Positions 1-7,632 of a stretch of 34,245 nucleotides of DNA are shown one piece after another (the stretch's first letter is position 1; every line of letters begins with the position of its first letter). Both the position numbers and the translations under genes were made by a program. Location of the stretch: positions 1-34,245 of the forward strand of contig NZ_JAUXNK010000037.1 of the NCBI RefSeq assembly GCF_030682845.1, given 5' to 3'. The DNA comes from Methanolobus sp. Lineage in GTDB: Archaea; Halobacteriota; Methanosarcinia; Methanosarcinales; Methanosarcinaceae. Under the pieces are notes generated by a model, which saw only the letters and a list, made by a program, of their open reading frames with translations, was not told the DNA's origin and searched no databases.

Positions 1-1
1 G

Positions 2-1672
2 CTTGATGTGATGATGCCCGGTATGAATGGTTATCAGGTCTGCGAGCAGATCAAAAGGTTCTCTGAAACCCGTTTCATTCCCGTCGTCCTGGTGACAGCC
101 CTTTCTTCCAGGGAGGACCGTTTGAAAGGTATCGAGTCCCATGCAGATGATTTTCTTACCAAACCGGTTGACAGGCTGGAACTGAAGATGAGGGTGATGT
201 CCCTTCTAAGGATCAAATCCCTTCACGATAAAGTGATATTTGAGCGTGATCAGGCTCAGAACTATCTTGATATTGCGGGTGTCATGATGCTTGTACTCGA
301 CAGGGACCAGAAAGTGATCCTTGTAAATAAGAGAGCGACTGATATACTTGGCTGCGAAGAGGCAGATATTCTGGGCAGTACCTGGTTTGATACTTTTGTA
401 CCGGAGTCTTCAAGACCTGAAGCAAAGCAACATTACTTCAAAGCACTGGATATGAAGAACGAGTCAATACTGTACTATGAGGGCCCTCTGGTTGCAAAGA
501 ACGGGGAAGAGAAGATCGTATCCTGGTACAGCAAGCCTATCAGGGATGCTCATGGTTGTCATGTTGGTGTCCTGAGTTCCGGGGAGGACATAACCCTGAG
601 AAAAAAGGCAGAGGAAAGCCTTCAGGAAAGGACGGCAGCAGTCGAATCTTCTATAGACGGTATAGCCATTCTGGATGAGAATGGAAAACACGCTTACTTG
701 AACCGTGCCTATGCCGGCATCTGGGGCTACGGCCGCCCACAGGAACTCGCTGGCAGGTCGTGGAAAGATCTCTATGATGAACATGAGTTAGTGAGATTTA
801 AAAATGAGATAGTTCCGGAGTTAACCACTGAAGGTGTCTGGAGGGGAGAAGCACTCGGGTTAAAGAAAAATGGCACCACTTTCTTTCAGGAAATATCCCT
901 GACCCGCCTCGAGAAGGGATGTATATGTGTCGTAAGGGATACGACCAACCGCAAGGAAGCAGAAAAACAGTTGCAACAATATGCTCAAAGTCTCAAATAT
1001 TCAAATGACCTGAAAGATCTATTTATAGATATAATGGGGCATGACCTCCTGAATCCTGCAGGAATTGCCAAAGGTTTTGCAGGGATGCTTTTGCAGGCTG
1101 AGGACGATGCTGATAAATCCCGCAGGCTCAGGATCGTAGACGATAACCTGTCACGCCTTATCAATATGATAGATTCTGCTGCCCAGTTCGCCAAGCTCGA
1201 GGATACAAGCGATCTTGAATTCCGTAAGATGGACCTTGGAGCTATACTGCGTGATTCGGCAGATAATTTTGGGATACAGCTGGCTGAAAAGAACATAATG
1301 ATGGATATAAGGTTCAAAGGTCACTATCCTGCAAGGGTCAACCCTATTGTTGAAGGGGTCTTTGCTAACTACATTTCAAATGCCATCAAGTATGGCCCCT
1401 CTAATAGCAGTATAATCCTTGAGATCGGAGATAATGGCAGCGAATGGAAAGTAAATGTAAGGGATTTCGGGGATGGGATACCTGATGCTGATAAAACGCT
1501 TGTTTTTGATCGCTTTAAGAGACTGGAGCAAAAGAAGAAAGGGGTAAAAGGTACAGGACTTGGTCTTGCTATCGCCAAGAGGATAGTTGACCTTCATGGT
1601 GGCAGGGCTGGCGTGGAAACCGGTCCGGCTGGAATTGGCAGCGTATTCTGGGCTACATTCAAAAAGGCTTGA
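2..1672 (+). CDS. hybrid sensor histidine kinase, 5' end outside window
   Basis: This is a signal-transducing histidine kinase whose N-terminus lies before base 1; the frame is open from base 2. It opens inside a receiver domain: the phospho-acceptor Asp is the second visible codon (LD-VMMPGMNG) and the conserved Lys is in FLTKPVD. Two PAS domains follow, at about residues 90-205 and 210-325 of the visible part. A HisKA-like segment then carries the phospho-acceptor His in FIDIMGHDLLNP. The HATPase domain shows an N box (NYISNAIKYGP), a G1 box (DFGDGIPD) and a G2 box (GTGLGLAIAKR). No transmembrane segment is visible, so it is probably a cytosolic sensor. The ligand and partner regulator are unknown. 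The gene stops about 40 bp before the right end of the IscB element, so the insertion spared it. Confidence 0.9.
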   Translation, partial: LDVMMPGMNGYQVCEQIKRFSETRFIPVVLVTALSSREDRLKGIESHADDFLTKPVDRLELKMRVMSLLRIKSLHDKVIFERDQAQNYLDIAGVMMLVLDRDQKVILVNKRATDILGCEEADILGSTWFDTFVPESSRPEAKQHYFKALDMKNESILYYEGPLVAKNGEEKIVSWYSKPIRDAHGCHVGVLSSGEDITLRKKAEESLQERTAAVESSIDGIAILDENGKHAYLNRAYAGIWGYGRPQELAGRSWKDLYDEHELVRFKNEIVPELTTEGVWRGEALGLKKNGTTFFQEISLTRLEKGCICVVRDTTNRKEAEKQLQQYAQSLKYSNDLKDLFIDIMGHDLLNPAGIAKGFAGMLLQAEDDADKSRRLRIVDDNLSRLINMIDSAAQFAKLEDTSDLEFRKMDLGAILRDSADNFGIQLAEKNIMMDIRFKGHYPARVNPIVEGVFANYISNAIKYGPSNSSIILEIGDNGSEWKVNVRDFGDGIPDADKTLVFDRFKRLEQKKKGVKGTGLGLAIAKRIVDLHGGRAGVETGPAGIGSVFWATFKKA

Positions 1673-1720
1673 ATCCGTATCCGGGCCATCTCTCACCTTC
1701 ATGAAGACTAAGCAAGGAAA

Positions 1721-1742
1721 CCCATTCCCTTTAGGGGATGGG
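1721..1742. repeat. right-end hairpin of the IscB element
   Basis: An imperfect palindrome with 9-nt arms (CCCATTCCC and GGGGATGGG) and a TTTA loop. It is identical over 22 nt to the copy at 3204-3225. On the plus strand all nine positions can pair, with one G-T wobble; on the minus strand the same position is an A-C mismatch. Subterminal hairpins are the recognition sites of single-strand transposases in the IS200/IS605 group. The iscB stop codon falls at the arm/loop boundary. Confidence 0.8.
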
Positions 1743-2987
1743 AGGAATTGCGTCACTCCTTTTTATTTCCATAAGTATTGTTCGTCTGGCTGTCAATAGT
1801 ATAAGTTCTTTGCATTTTGCGGAACGGTGAACTATTTTTCCTGATAACGTCCTGAGGTCAAAGTATCCTGATTTTCTCCGACCAAATATGAAGCATTTGG
1901 TGTTATTGTAGAGAACTTTATCGAATAATCTGAATCCTTGAACTATATAAGGGGACTGGTTCAGTTTTCGTGTGCCATTTTTCGATGGATTTGCTTTGTG
2001 GATCTGTCGATTATGCTTACGCATCTGTTTTTGTAGGAAATGATAAGGAAGTCTTATTGCATTGAGATTCCCTGCTATGCAGAATGCATCGATCCGATGT
2101 GATTTTGGCAGGTTGTTCTGTATTCTGGTGTCCTTGGTAATGTATCCGAATGTGTTCTTCACATCAGTATACTTAGATTTGAGTTCCTTGAGTAGATATT
2201 TCCTCATTATTCCCATGAATGTCTGATGCTTGAAACCATTGATTTTCTGTAGATTTAGGATTATCTTTCCTTTATGGTATTGATCATGACATGTTTCACA
2301 AAGAGTTAGCAGGTTGTCAGGTCGGTTTCCTCCTGTTTTCCTTGATTCGATGTGATGGATATTGAGTATCGGATCCTTTGATTTTCCCTCACAATGCCGA
2401 CATTTGTGATCATCTCTAAACAGAACATATTCTCTTACGTTCCAGAATCCAAGTTGTTCTCCCTGCTGATATTCTACTTCTGAAATATCCGGATTCTTAA
2501 TCTTCTGGATATCAAACGCTGCAGTCTCAATAACGATAGATGTTATTGGCAATATCCTGTGAACGTTCTCTATCACCTTCAGGTGAGCTACTATCCTGTT
2601 CCTTATTGTTGGAGCTATCCATCCTGGTTTCTTTGATTTTGTTCTGTTATTGAACCTCTTTTGTCTGTATCTTGTTTTCCTGTTCCTCCGGCTTTTTCTT
2701 AATTCTCTTCTTGTTGATATCAGATCGGTTACATCTGTTCTCAGCTGTACTTCCGATGAGAAAAGTTCTTTGTTCTCAGTCGTTGCAGAAAGACCAATGA
2801 ATTTGCTTCCAGCATCCACTCCCAGAACAACTGGCTGTGTATAACCACTGCTACCGTAAAGTAGCTGCAGGGTAAAAGGCTCCCGCTTTACAACTTTAGC
2901 CTTTCCTGCTTTCAGCAGCTTCCTTGTTTTCCCTGGCGAACAGGGCATTAATGGTCTTCCATGTTTGTTAATTATGTAGACTAACAT
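1731..2987 (-). CDS. iscB: IscB RNA-guided nuclease (RuvC plus HNH)
   Basis: IscB is the OMEGA nuclease related to the ancestor of Cas9; it cuts DNA under guidance of an omega-RNA. The 418-residue protein starts with the PLMP domain (GRPLMPCSPGKTRKLLKAGKA). RuvC-I has Asp58 (VLGVDAGSK). An Arg-rich bridge helix lies at about 91-115. RuvC-II has Glu154 (IVIETAAFD). The HNH insert spans about 190-240, with C196/C199, H211/H212, an Asn in NRPDN, and C230/C233. RuvC-III has H297 and D300 (SHRIDAF). About 110 residues follow as the probable TAM-recognition part. All catalytic residues appear intact. I chose the ATG at 2987 over that at 3002 because a GGAG site lies 8 nt ahead and family proteins begin at this point. 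The C-terminus reads into the right-end hairpin. No transposase gene is linked. Confidence 0.93.
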   Translation of the reverse strand: MLVYIINKHGRPLMPCSPGKTRKLLKAGKAKVVKREPFTLQLLYGSSGYTQPVVLGVDAGSKFIGLSATTENKELFSSEVQLRTDVTDLISTRRELRKSRRNRKTRYRQKRFNNRTKSKKPGWIAPTIRNRIVAHLKVIENVHRILPITSIVIETAAFDIQKIKNPDISEVEYQQGEQLGFWNVREYVLFRDDHKCRHCEGKSKDPILNIHHIESRKTGGNRPDNLLTLCETCHDQYHKGKIILNLQKINGFKHQTFMGIMRKYLLKELKSKYTDVKNTFGYITKDTRIQNNLPKSHRIDAFCIAGNLNAIRLPYHFLQKQMRKHNRQIHKANPSKNGTRKLNQSPYIVQGFRLFDKVLYNNTKCFIFGRRKSGYFDLRTLSGKIVHRSAKCKELILLTARRTILMEIKRSDAIPPIP

Positions 2988-3009
2988 TCGGTCTATCTCC
3001 ATTTAGGAG

Positions 3010-3233
3010 TTGTAATCCTTCGCCAATGTTATCCTGGCTTGTTAAGCATGAAACACTGTTCTTACCCAACAGAACTGTTTAATCACATGCAACAGAGCTA
3101 CAGACTAGGATTAACATCTGTAGGTGTTATGACCAGGATAACGTAGTTCTTGTTCTTTACAAACAATTACTGAGGCTAGTCAACCAGAGCTTGTTTACAC
3201 AAGCCCATTCCCTTTAGGGGATGGGTAGTTGAC
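3010..3233 (-). ncRNA. putative omega-RNA scaffold of IscB
   Basis: The minus strand between the deaminase gene and iscB folds into nested stems. GTCAAC (3233-3228) pairs with GTTGAC (3184-3179) and encloses two hairpins (3204-3225 and 3189-3204). A short hairpin lies at 3150-3166. A perfect 10-bp pair (3142-3133 with 3037-3028, GTTATCCTGG/CCAGGATAAC) encloses a 7-bp hairpin (3098-3123) and a long stem (3046-3090). This order, including the CCAGG pairing just before the nuclease start, matches the layout I recall for characterised IscB omega-RNAs. The 5' guide would be the bases immediately above 3233, which lie in the deaminase coding region. The 3' end is approximate. Expression has not been shown. 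Confidence 0.72.
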
Positions 3234-3661
3234 TTGCCTATGTCCTCGTACCAGAGATCCGGCTTATTCTTGATGAATTGTTTCATAATTTCCTTGCACT
3301 CGGCAAGATCGAGGTTTATTACCTCTATCCCCTGCTCTTTCATGAAATCAGGGGCTCCCTGGAAATTCTCCGCTTCTCCGACAATGACCTTCCTGATGCC
3401 AAATTGCACGGCTGCGCCCGCACAAAGGTAACAGGGCATCAACGTTGAGTAAAGGACTGTGTCATTGTACTTGCCAATCCTCCCCGCATTTCTGAGGCAA
3501 GCGATCTCTGCATGTGCCAGAGGATCGTTTTCCTGTACCCTCATATTATGTCCACGACCGACTATCTCTCTGTTCCTTACAAGGACTGACCCTATGGGAA
3601 TGCCTCCTTCAGCAAGCCCTTTTTTTGCTTCATCAATTGCGCATTGCATAAACCTGTCCAT
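3176..3661 (-). CDS. cytosine/guanine deaminase-like protein with element-derived tail
   Basis: A zinc deaminase of the CDA fold, most like yeast-type cytosine deaminase. The zinc and catalytic residues are visible: H50-A-E52 (LAHAEI), and C77 and C80 (MPCYLC). The family part ends at residue 143 with WYEDIGK, which matches the WFEDIG(E) end of yeast cytosine deaminase. The last 18 codons (from STTHPLKG to the stop at 3176) lie inside the left end of the IscB element, so the insertion replaced the original stop. A strong ribosome site (CCGGAGGAG) precedes the ATG. A TATA-like run lies about 55-70 bp upstream, with a 6+6 inverted repeat between. The substrate could be cytosine, guanine or a related base. 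The active site looks intact. Confidence 0.85.
   Translation of the reverse strand: MDRFMQCAIDEAKKGLAEGGIPIGSVLVRNREIVGRGHNMRVQENDPLAHAEIACLRNAGRIGKYNDTVLYSTLMPCYLCAGAAVQFGIRKVIVGEAENFQGAPDFMKEQGIEVINLDLAECKEIMKQFIKNKPDLWYEDIGKSTTHPLKGMGLCKQALVD
3204..3225. repeat. left-end hairpin of the IscB element
   Basis: This is the second copy of the 22-nt palindrome found at 1721-1742. Here it forms one of the two hairpins enclosed by the GTCAAC/GTTGAC stem of the predicted omega-RNA. It is translated in the deaminase frame as part of the added C-terminal tail. Confidence 0.78.
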
Positions 3662-3690
3662 GATCTGCTCCTCCGGGTTAAGTGCTTATG

Positions 3691-3732
3691 TATACATTTA
3701 GTGTATAGTGGCATATATATTTATATAATTCT
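3691..3732 (-). promoter_or_regulatory. deaminase promoter with inverted repeat
   Basis: On the minus strand an A/T run (3713-3730) serves as a TATA-like element. About 20 bp downstream lies an inverted repeat TATACA-N5-TGTATA (3691-3707), where transcription would start. Its position suggests an operator, but the regulator is unknown. Confidence 0.45.
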
Positions 3733-3797
3733 TTTAAAGTTGTCATCTGAAGTGCAATGGCAAAAATTTCAGCATATAGCTGCCATCAGGATCTGCC

Positions 3798-5024
3798 TTA
3801 AGACTGCACCTTCTTCTCAAGCCTGAAAACTTTGTCATTCTTCCGGGCCACACCGTCAACTGCCAGCCCTACATCCTGCCCTTTCTCTGCAGCAGTAATG
3901 CTTTCCCCTTTTGCGACCAAAGAACATACTTCCTGCTCAATATAGGTCGTACTGCCTTCGATAACTATCCTGTCTCCAAGTCCTATCCCGTCTTCTGTGA
4001 GCTTGATTGAAGCAGCTCCCATTTTCGGGAAATAGTTAACCACTATGCCGACAGCCTGCTTCTTCACTGGTGAGACATTCATGGCCTGATCACAGGCCAG
4101 ACCCTCAGGACCAGGGTTGCCAAAATAGAATCCGGTGGAAAAACCGCGGTTATATTGCCGTCCCAACTCTTCTTTCAGCAGGCCGGCAGTTTCGCGGGTA
4201 TAAGTGCCTTTTATGAAGTCATCTATGGCTTTCCTGTAGCATTTCGAGACCGTATGTGTATATCCGGTGTCACGCAGCCTGCCTTCTACTTTAAAAGCAT
4301 CTATCCCGGCTCCCATAAGCTCCGGAATATGTTCTATCATGCAGAGGTCCTTGGCATTAAGGAGGTACTTTCCTTCAAGGCCGACCTTTTCACCCCTGTC
4401 GGAATAAAGAGACCATTCCCAACGGCAGGGCTGGCTGCATTCACCACAGTTCCCGGACTTCCCCAGCAGGTGTGCGGAAAGGTAACATCTGCCTGATATT
4501 GCCTGGCACATGGCCCCGTGGACGAATACTTCGAGCTCCATGTCTGTGTGCGCCCTGATAACTTTTATCTGTGCAAGGCTTAACTCTCTTGCAAGCACGA
4601 CCCTGCTTGCTCCCAGGGACCTGTAGAATTCGGCGCTCTGCTGGTTCGATACATTGGCCTGGGTGGAGATGTGTATCCTCAGGTCGTGCTCGTGCGCCTG
4701 CATTATGGTTGCAGGGTCCCAGGCTATGACAGCATCAACCCCTGCAGATGCTGCGGTTTCCAGCACACCGCCAAGCTCATGCAGGTCATGCGGATAAATC
4801 ACGGAATTGATCGCAAGATATCCCTTCATACCATATCCATGCACCTGTTCCATAAATCCTGGGAGGTCTTTGGATGTGATCTCTCTTGCCCTTGACCGCA
4901 GACTGAACCTGTCGATCGAAAAATAAGCCGCATCCGCGTGATCCTTGCAGGCTCCAAGGGATGCCGGATTACGCACTCCCATTACCAGTTCTGGGATTGT
5001 TTGTTGTTCTTTGGGCTCAGGCAT
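3798..5024 (-). CDS. U32-family peptidase-like protein
   Basis: A 408-residue protein of the U32 family (peptidase family U32/PrtC-like). Several members are now known as Fe-S-dependent tRNA, rRNA or quinone hydroxylases rather than peptidases. The N-terminal half is a TIM-barrel-like region (VDAVIAWDP, IHISTQANVSNQQSAEFY, VVLARELSL). The cysteine signature follows at about residues 190-225 (AMCQAISGRCYL, then GNCGECSQPCRW) and would hold an iron-sulfur cluster. A C-terminal beta domain (about 330-405) has the form often seen in this family. It is transcribed in the same direction as the deaminase, 136 bp away, but the deaminase has its own promoter. The substrate cannot be told from the sequence. 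Confidence 0.85.
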   Translation of the reverse strand: MPEPKEQQTIPELVMGVRNPASLGACKDHADAAYFSIDRFSLRSRAREITSKDLPGFMEQVHGYGMKGYLAINSVIYPHDLHELGGVLETAASAGVDAVIAWDPATIMQAHEHDLRIHISTQANVSNQQSAEFYRSLGASRVVLARELSLAQIKVIRAHTDMELEVFVHGAMCQAISGRCYLSAHLLGKSGNCGECSQPCRWEWSLYSDRGEKVGLEGKYLLNAKDLCMIEHIPELMGAGIDAFKVEGRLRDTGYTHTVSKCYRKAIDDFIKGTYTRETAGLLKEELGRQYNRGFSTGFYFGNPGPEGLACDQAMNVSPVKKQAVGIVVNYFPKMGAASIKLTEDGIGLGDRIVIEGSTTYIEQEVCSLVAKGESITAAEKGQDVGLAVDGVARKNDKVFRLEKKVQS

Positions 5025-5114
5025 ATTTTGTTAAGCGGAGCTATGGCTTAAATTACTTGTGTCATCTGCTCAACTGAATTTGTTATGTTGTCAAGTTATC
5101 TTTGATGCAGGTAA

Positions 5115-5173
5115 CTTATATATACAATTAAACACTATATCGCAATGTCGACTAATATTAGGCATGCCTAATA
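5115..5173 (+). promoter_or_regulatory. feoA promoter with 18-bp perfect palindrome
   Basis: A TATA box (CTTATATATA, 5115-5124) is followed by the perfect palindrome TATTAGGCATGCCTAATA (5156-5173), which lies at or just after the expected start of transcription. The core TTAGGC-N2-GCCTAA resembles operators of DtxR/IdeR/MntR-type metal repressors. Its place ahead of a FeoA-domain gene supports iron control. The repressor identity is inferred. Confidence 0.65.
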
Positions 5174-5212
5174 GGCGGATGAGACCCACTTGGAATAATA
5201 AGAGGTAAATAA

Positions 5213-5449
5213 ATGGCTCCAATAATGCCACTGGCAATGATGCAGGAAGGCAAGGTCAGTAAGATCATATCGATCAATGCAGGCCGTTCACTTGTGAATC
5301 GCCTGAAGTCAATGGGGTTTATAGAGAATTCCTTTCTCAGGATAAAGAAGGATAACATGGGTGCTATTATTGTGGACATCAATGGTTGCAACTATGCACT
5401 TGGCAAAGGCATGGCCTCAAAGATCATGGTGCAGGAATGTGCGACATGA
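5213..5449 (+). CDS. feoA: FeoA-domain protein
   Basis: A 78-residue protein made of one FeoA (SH3-like) domain, with the typical pattern of GKVSKIISINAGRSLVNRLKSMGF followed by a beta-rich half. FeoA acts at the cytosolic face of the FeoB ferrous iron transporter; related domains also occur in DtxR-type regulators. No feoB follows in this window, so its partner lies elsewhere or it acts alone. A good ribosome site (AGAGGT) precedes the ATG. The perfect palindrome between TATA box and gene suggests metal-dependent repression. Confidence 0.85.
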   Translation: MAPIMPLAMMQEGKVSKIISINAGRSLVNRLKSMGFIENSFLRIKKDNMGAIIVDINGCNYALGKGMASKIMVQECAT

Positions 5450-5621
5450 TCTGACCTATTTTCTCTTTGGTGTCTTTTGACAGTGTTTCTATAGACATGT
5501 AGCTTCCATTTCCAATGGTTGCTGCCAAGTTACACTCAATTCTATTTTACCCTCCAAAATAATATTTATAACCAACAATTATAAATGTCTATAATAATCT
5601 AAGAGAACTGGTGATTCATAC

Positions 5622-5816
5622 ATGATATGGGGATTCTCAGCACTTAACAGTGAACAGGTAAAAGCTATCAACGAACTTGAAGATAAAATGGGTATAACCT
5701 TACTGGCATTCTCTGATGCCAATCTCAAATATGCCGACCTCTCTGCAGAGGACTTGGAAGAAGTGCACCGACTCGAGAAGGAGTTAAATCTCTCTCTGGT
5801 TGCCGTCAAGGTTTAA
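5622..5816 (+). CDS. small protein of unknown function (64 aa)
   Basis: A short acidic protein that I do not recognise. It is predicted to be mostly helical, with a Leu-rich heptad-like stretch in its second half (AEDLEEVHRLEKELNLSL). There is no signal peptide, membrane segment or cysteine. It looks real because a TATA box (AATATTTATA, 5561-5570) lies about 55 bp upstream, a GGTGAT ribosome site precedes the ATG, and the stop is followed by a T-rich tract. It stands alone between feoA and the convergent pyrK. A link to iron is possible only by position. Confidence 0.6.
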   Translation: MIWGFSALNSEQVKAINELEDKMGITLLAFSDANLKYADLSAEDLEEVHRLEKELNLSLVAVKV

Positions 5817-5937
5817 TTTGAAGAGGTTTCTACCAACAACTTTCTTATTGTTTTTTAAATAATCCGGTTTTAGTTTCCGAATTTATGGTCGGCGACACCA
5901 CAAAATAATCCTTCTTACGTCGGTGAGGTGGAACCAC

Positions 5938-6720
5938 TCACATCATCTTTTTGTTCCCGCTGGCCCCTCTCATATATTTCCCAAATTCAGAGCCAACGAG
6001 TTGCATTCCGTTGAACACAGGCCCGTCCTTACATACCCGCAACCCTTCGGTGTCCATGCAACAGGCACCGCATACTCCGATGCCACATTTGAAATACCTA
6101 TGCAGGCTGAACTCGGTCTTAGCAAGAGCACCCTGCTTTTCAAGAATGTCAAAGACGCGCTTCATCATCATCTCAGGTCCGCAGGTGTATATCCTGTCAT
6201 ATCCCGAAGCATCTATCTCGCAGAGCACGTCTGTGACAAAGCCGCAACGATGTGCCGAGCCATCATCAGTGGTCATGTGAAGCCCTTTGCAGGGTGTGAA
6301 CCTGTCCAGGAACAGCAGTTCGTCCGCATTCCTTGCACCCATGATAGTAGTCACACAGGTGTCCTGGGACATAGCATGTTCTGCTAGCATGGCTATTGCT
6401 GCAGTTCCAACGCCTCCGGCCACGATAAGTATGTTCTCGTCTTTGCCGGGAAGTGTGAATCCCTTTCCAAAGGGTCCCCGTATGCCCAGATGGTCTCCTT
6501 CCTTCATCTCAAAGAGCTTTGCAGTTGCGTCTCCTACCTTCTGGACGGTGATGGCGTTCCTGTAGGACAGGGTCATGGGTATTTCATCGGTACCCCTGAT
6601 CCAGACCATGACGAACTGGCCGGGACGTGCCTCATCAACACTCCTGTCAAAAAAGAATGTCTTATTGGAAGGTGATTCCTGTACTATCTTCGTTATCTTC
6701 ACATCTATGGGGTACATCAT
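5938..6720 (-). CDS. pyrK: dihydroorotate dehydrogenase electron transfer subunit
   Basis: PyrK carries electrons from the PyrD subunit of class 1B dihydroorotate dehydrogenase to NAD+ in pyrimidine synthesis. The 260-residue protein has a ferredoxin-reductase-like FAD domain (RPGQFVMVW, then PMTLSYR), an NAD-binding domain ([11 protein letters not shown], later [10 protein letters not shown]) and a C-terminal [2Fe-2S] site ([11 protein letters not shown], then RVCKDGPVF). Its ATG overlaps the pyrD stop by 4 nt with a GGAG site ahead, so the two are translationally coupled. The initiator could also be the second Met, 3 bases on. Confidence 0.95.
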   Translation of the reverse strand: MMYPIDVKITKIVQESPSNKTFFFDRSVDEARPGQFVMVWIRGTDEIPMTLSYRNAITVQKVGDATAKLFEMKEGDHLGIRGPFGKGFTLPGKDENILIVAGGVGTAAIAMLAEHAMSQDTCVTTIMGARNADELLFLDRFTPCKGLHMTTDDGSAHRCGFVTDVLCEIDASGYDRIYTCGPEMMMKRVFDILEKQGALAKTEFSLHRYFKCGIGVCGACCMDTEGLRVCKDGPVFNGMQLVGSEFGKYMRGASGNKKMM

Positions 6721-7619
6721 GCTCTCCTGTGGGCAAGCCCGACAATATCGCTGGTATCCCTGTATCCGCCGGAGGAGATGAAACTCTCAATACCATCCGC
6801 AACCGTCCGGAATATCTCCGGTCCGTCGTATACCGCAGAACCAATCTGCACGGCTGACGCGCCAGCCATCATCATCTCCACGGCATCCTCCCATGTCGAT
6901 ATCCCACCAACGCCGATAACAGGGATTTCAAGGGCTGCATACAGGTCGTATACGCACTTGATGGCTACGGGTTTTATCGCCCGGCCGGACAATCCTCCGA
7001 ATCTGTTACCTAATACGGGATATCCACTGTGGATATCTATAGCCATCCCGCGCACGGTGTTTATGGCAACTACGGCATCAGCGCCTCCTCTCTGCGCCGC
7101 CTTGCCTATGGATACAATGTCAGTTACGTTAGGAGTGAGTTTGACCCATACAGGAAGCTCAGTGATATCGCAGACTGCAGCCGTTATCTCTTCCACGGCA
7201 CATGCATCGCAACCTATGGAAGCGCCATAGCCTTGTGCATGGGGGCAGCTCACGTTGAGCTCAAAGGCGTCAGGGCCTGCATCAACAAGGCCGTCCGCGA
7301 CTATGGCGAACTCTTCTGCATTCCCCCCGAATATGCTGGCTATTACCGGGACATCCGCTTCCCTCTTTGTTATCTCAATCTCTCTTGAAAAATCAGGGTA
7401 TGATGGGTTTGGAAGCCCCATTGCATTCAGGAAACCATATCCCAAGTTGATCATACTTGGGTTGCTGTGTCCTTCCTTTGGTTCCGGTCCGATGGATTTT
7501 GTAACCACTGCGCCAGCCCCCTCCCACGCGATCCTTGCAAGGGATGCGCCTGTAGTGCCCATGACACCCGCAGCCAGTATTGTCGGATTATTCAGCCTTA
7601 TTCCTGTGATTTCTATCAT
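6717..7619 (-). CDS. pyrD: dihydroorotate dehydrogenase, catalytic subunit (class 1B)
   Basis: PyrD oxidises dihydroorotate to orotate with FMN. The 300-residue protein shows the class 1B N-terminus ([20 protein letters not shown]), the ELNVSCPH motif, the catalytic Cys region ([11 protein letters not shown]), [11 protein letters not shown] and the phosphate-binding [11 protein letters not shown] placed the start at the Met of MIEITG by family comparison. A longer in-frame start at 7646 would overlap hemC, and neither has a clear ribosome site. It follows hemC by 13 nt and overlaps pyrK by 4 nt, so pyrimidine genes are the tail of the heme cluster. Confidence 0.93.
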   Translation of the reverse strand: MIEITGIRLNNPTILAAGVMGTTGASLARIAWEGAGAVVTKSIGPEPKEGHSNPSMINLGYGFLNAMGLPNPSYPDFSREIEITKREADVPVIASIFGGNAEEFAIVADGLVDAGPDAFELNVSCPHAQGYGASIGCDACAVEEITAAVCDITELPVWVKLTPNVTDIVSIGKAAQRGGADAVVAINTVRGMAIDIHSGYPVLGNRFGGLSGRAIKPVAIKCVYDLYAALEIPVIGVGGISTWEDAVEMMMAGASAVQIGSAVYDGPEIFRTVADGIESFISSGGYRDTSDIVGLAHRRA

Positions 7620-7632
7620 ATTATCGCTATTT

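Larger units (their letters stand above)
1712..3233 (-). mobile_element. IS200/IS605-superfamily IscB element without transposase
   Basis: This insertion carries only iscB and a structured non-coding left part. Both ends hold the same 22-nt imperfect palindrome (arms CCCATTCCC and GGGGATGGG, loop TTTA), at 1721-1742 and 3204-3225. Read on the minus strand, the right end has the order GTGACGCAATTCCTCC, hairpin, TTTCCTTGC, which I recognise from other IscB elements. The left boundary is placed at 3233, because the omega-RNA-like fold starts there and the deaminase homology ends there. The right boundary near 1712 is a judgement from the end pattern and could be off by several bases. No tnpA is present, so the element would need a Y1 transposase in trans. 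No target-site duplication is expected for this family. Confidence 0.8.

Noticed and set aside
1731-2987. IscB as a Cas9 gene
   Set aside because: At 418 residues with a PLMP domain and no REC lobe, cas1/cas2 or CRISPR array, it is IscB.
1721-3225. Two identical 22-nt palindromes as a CRISPR-like pair
   Set aside because: They are 1.5 kb apart with a gene between and sit at transposon ends; no spacer array exists.
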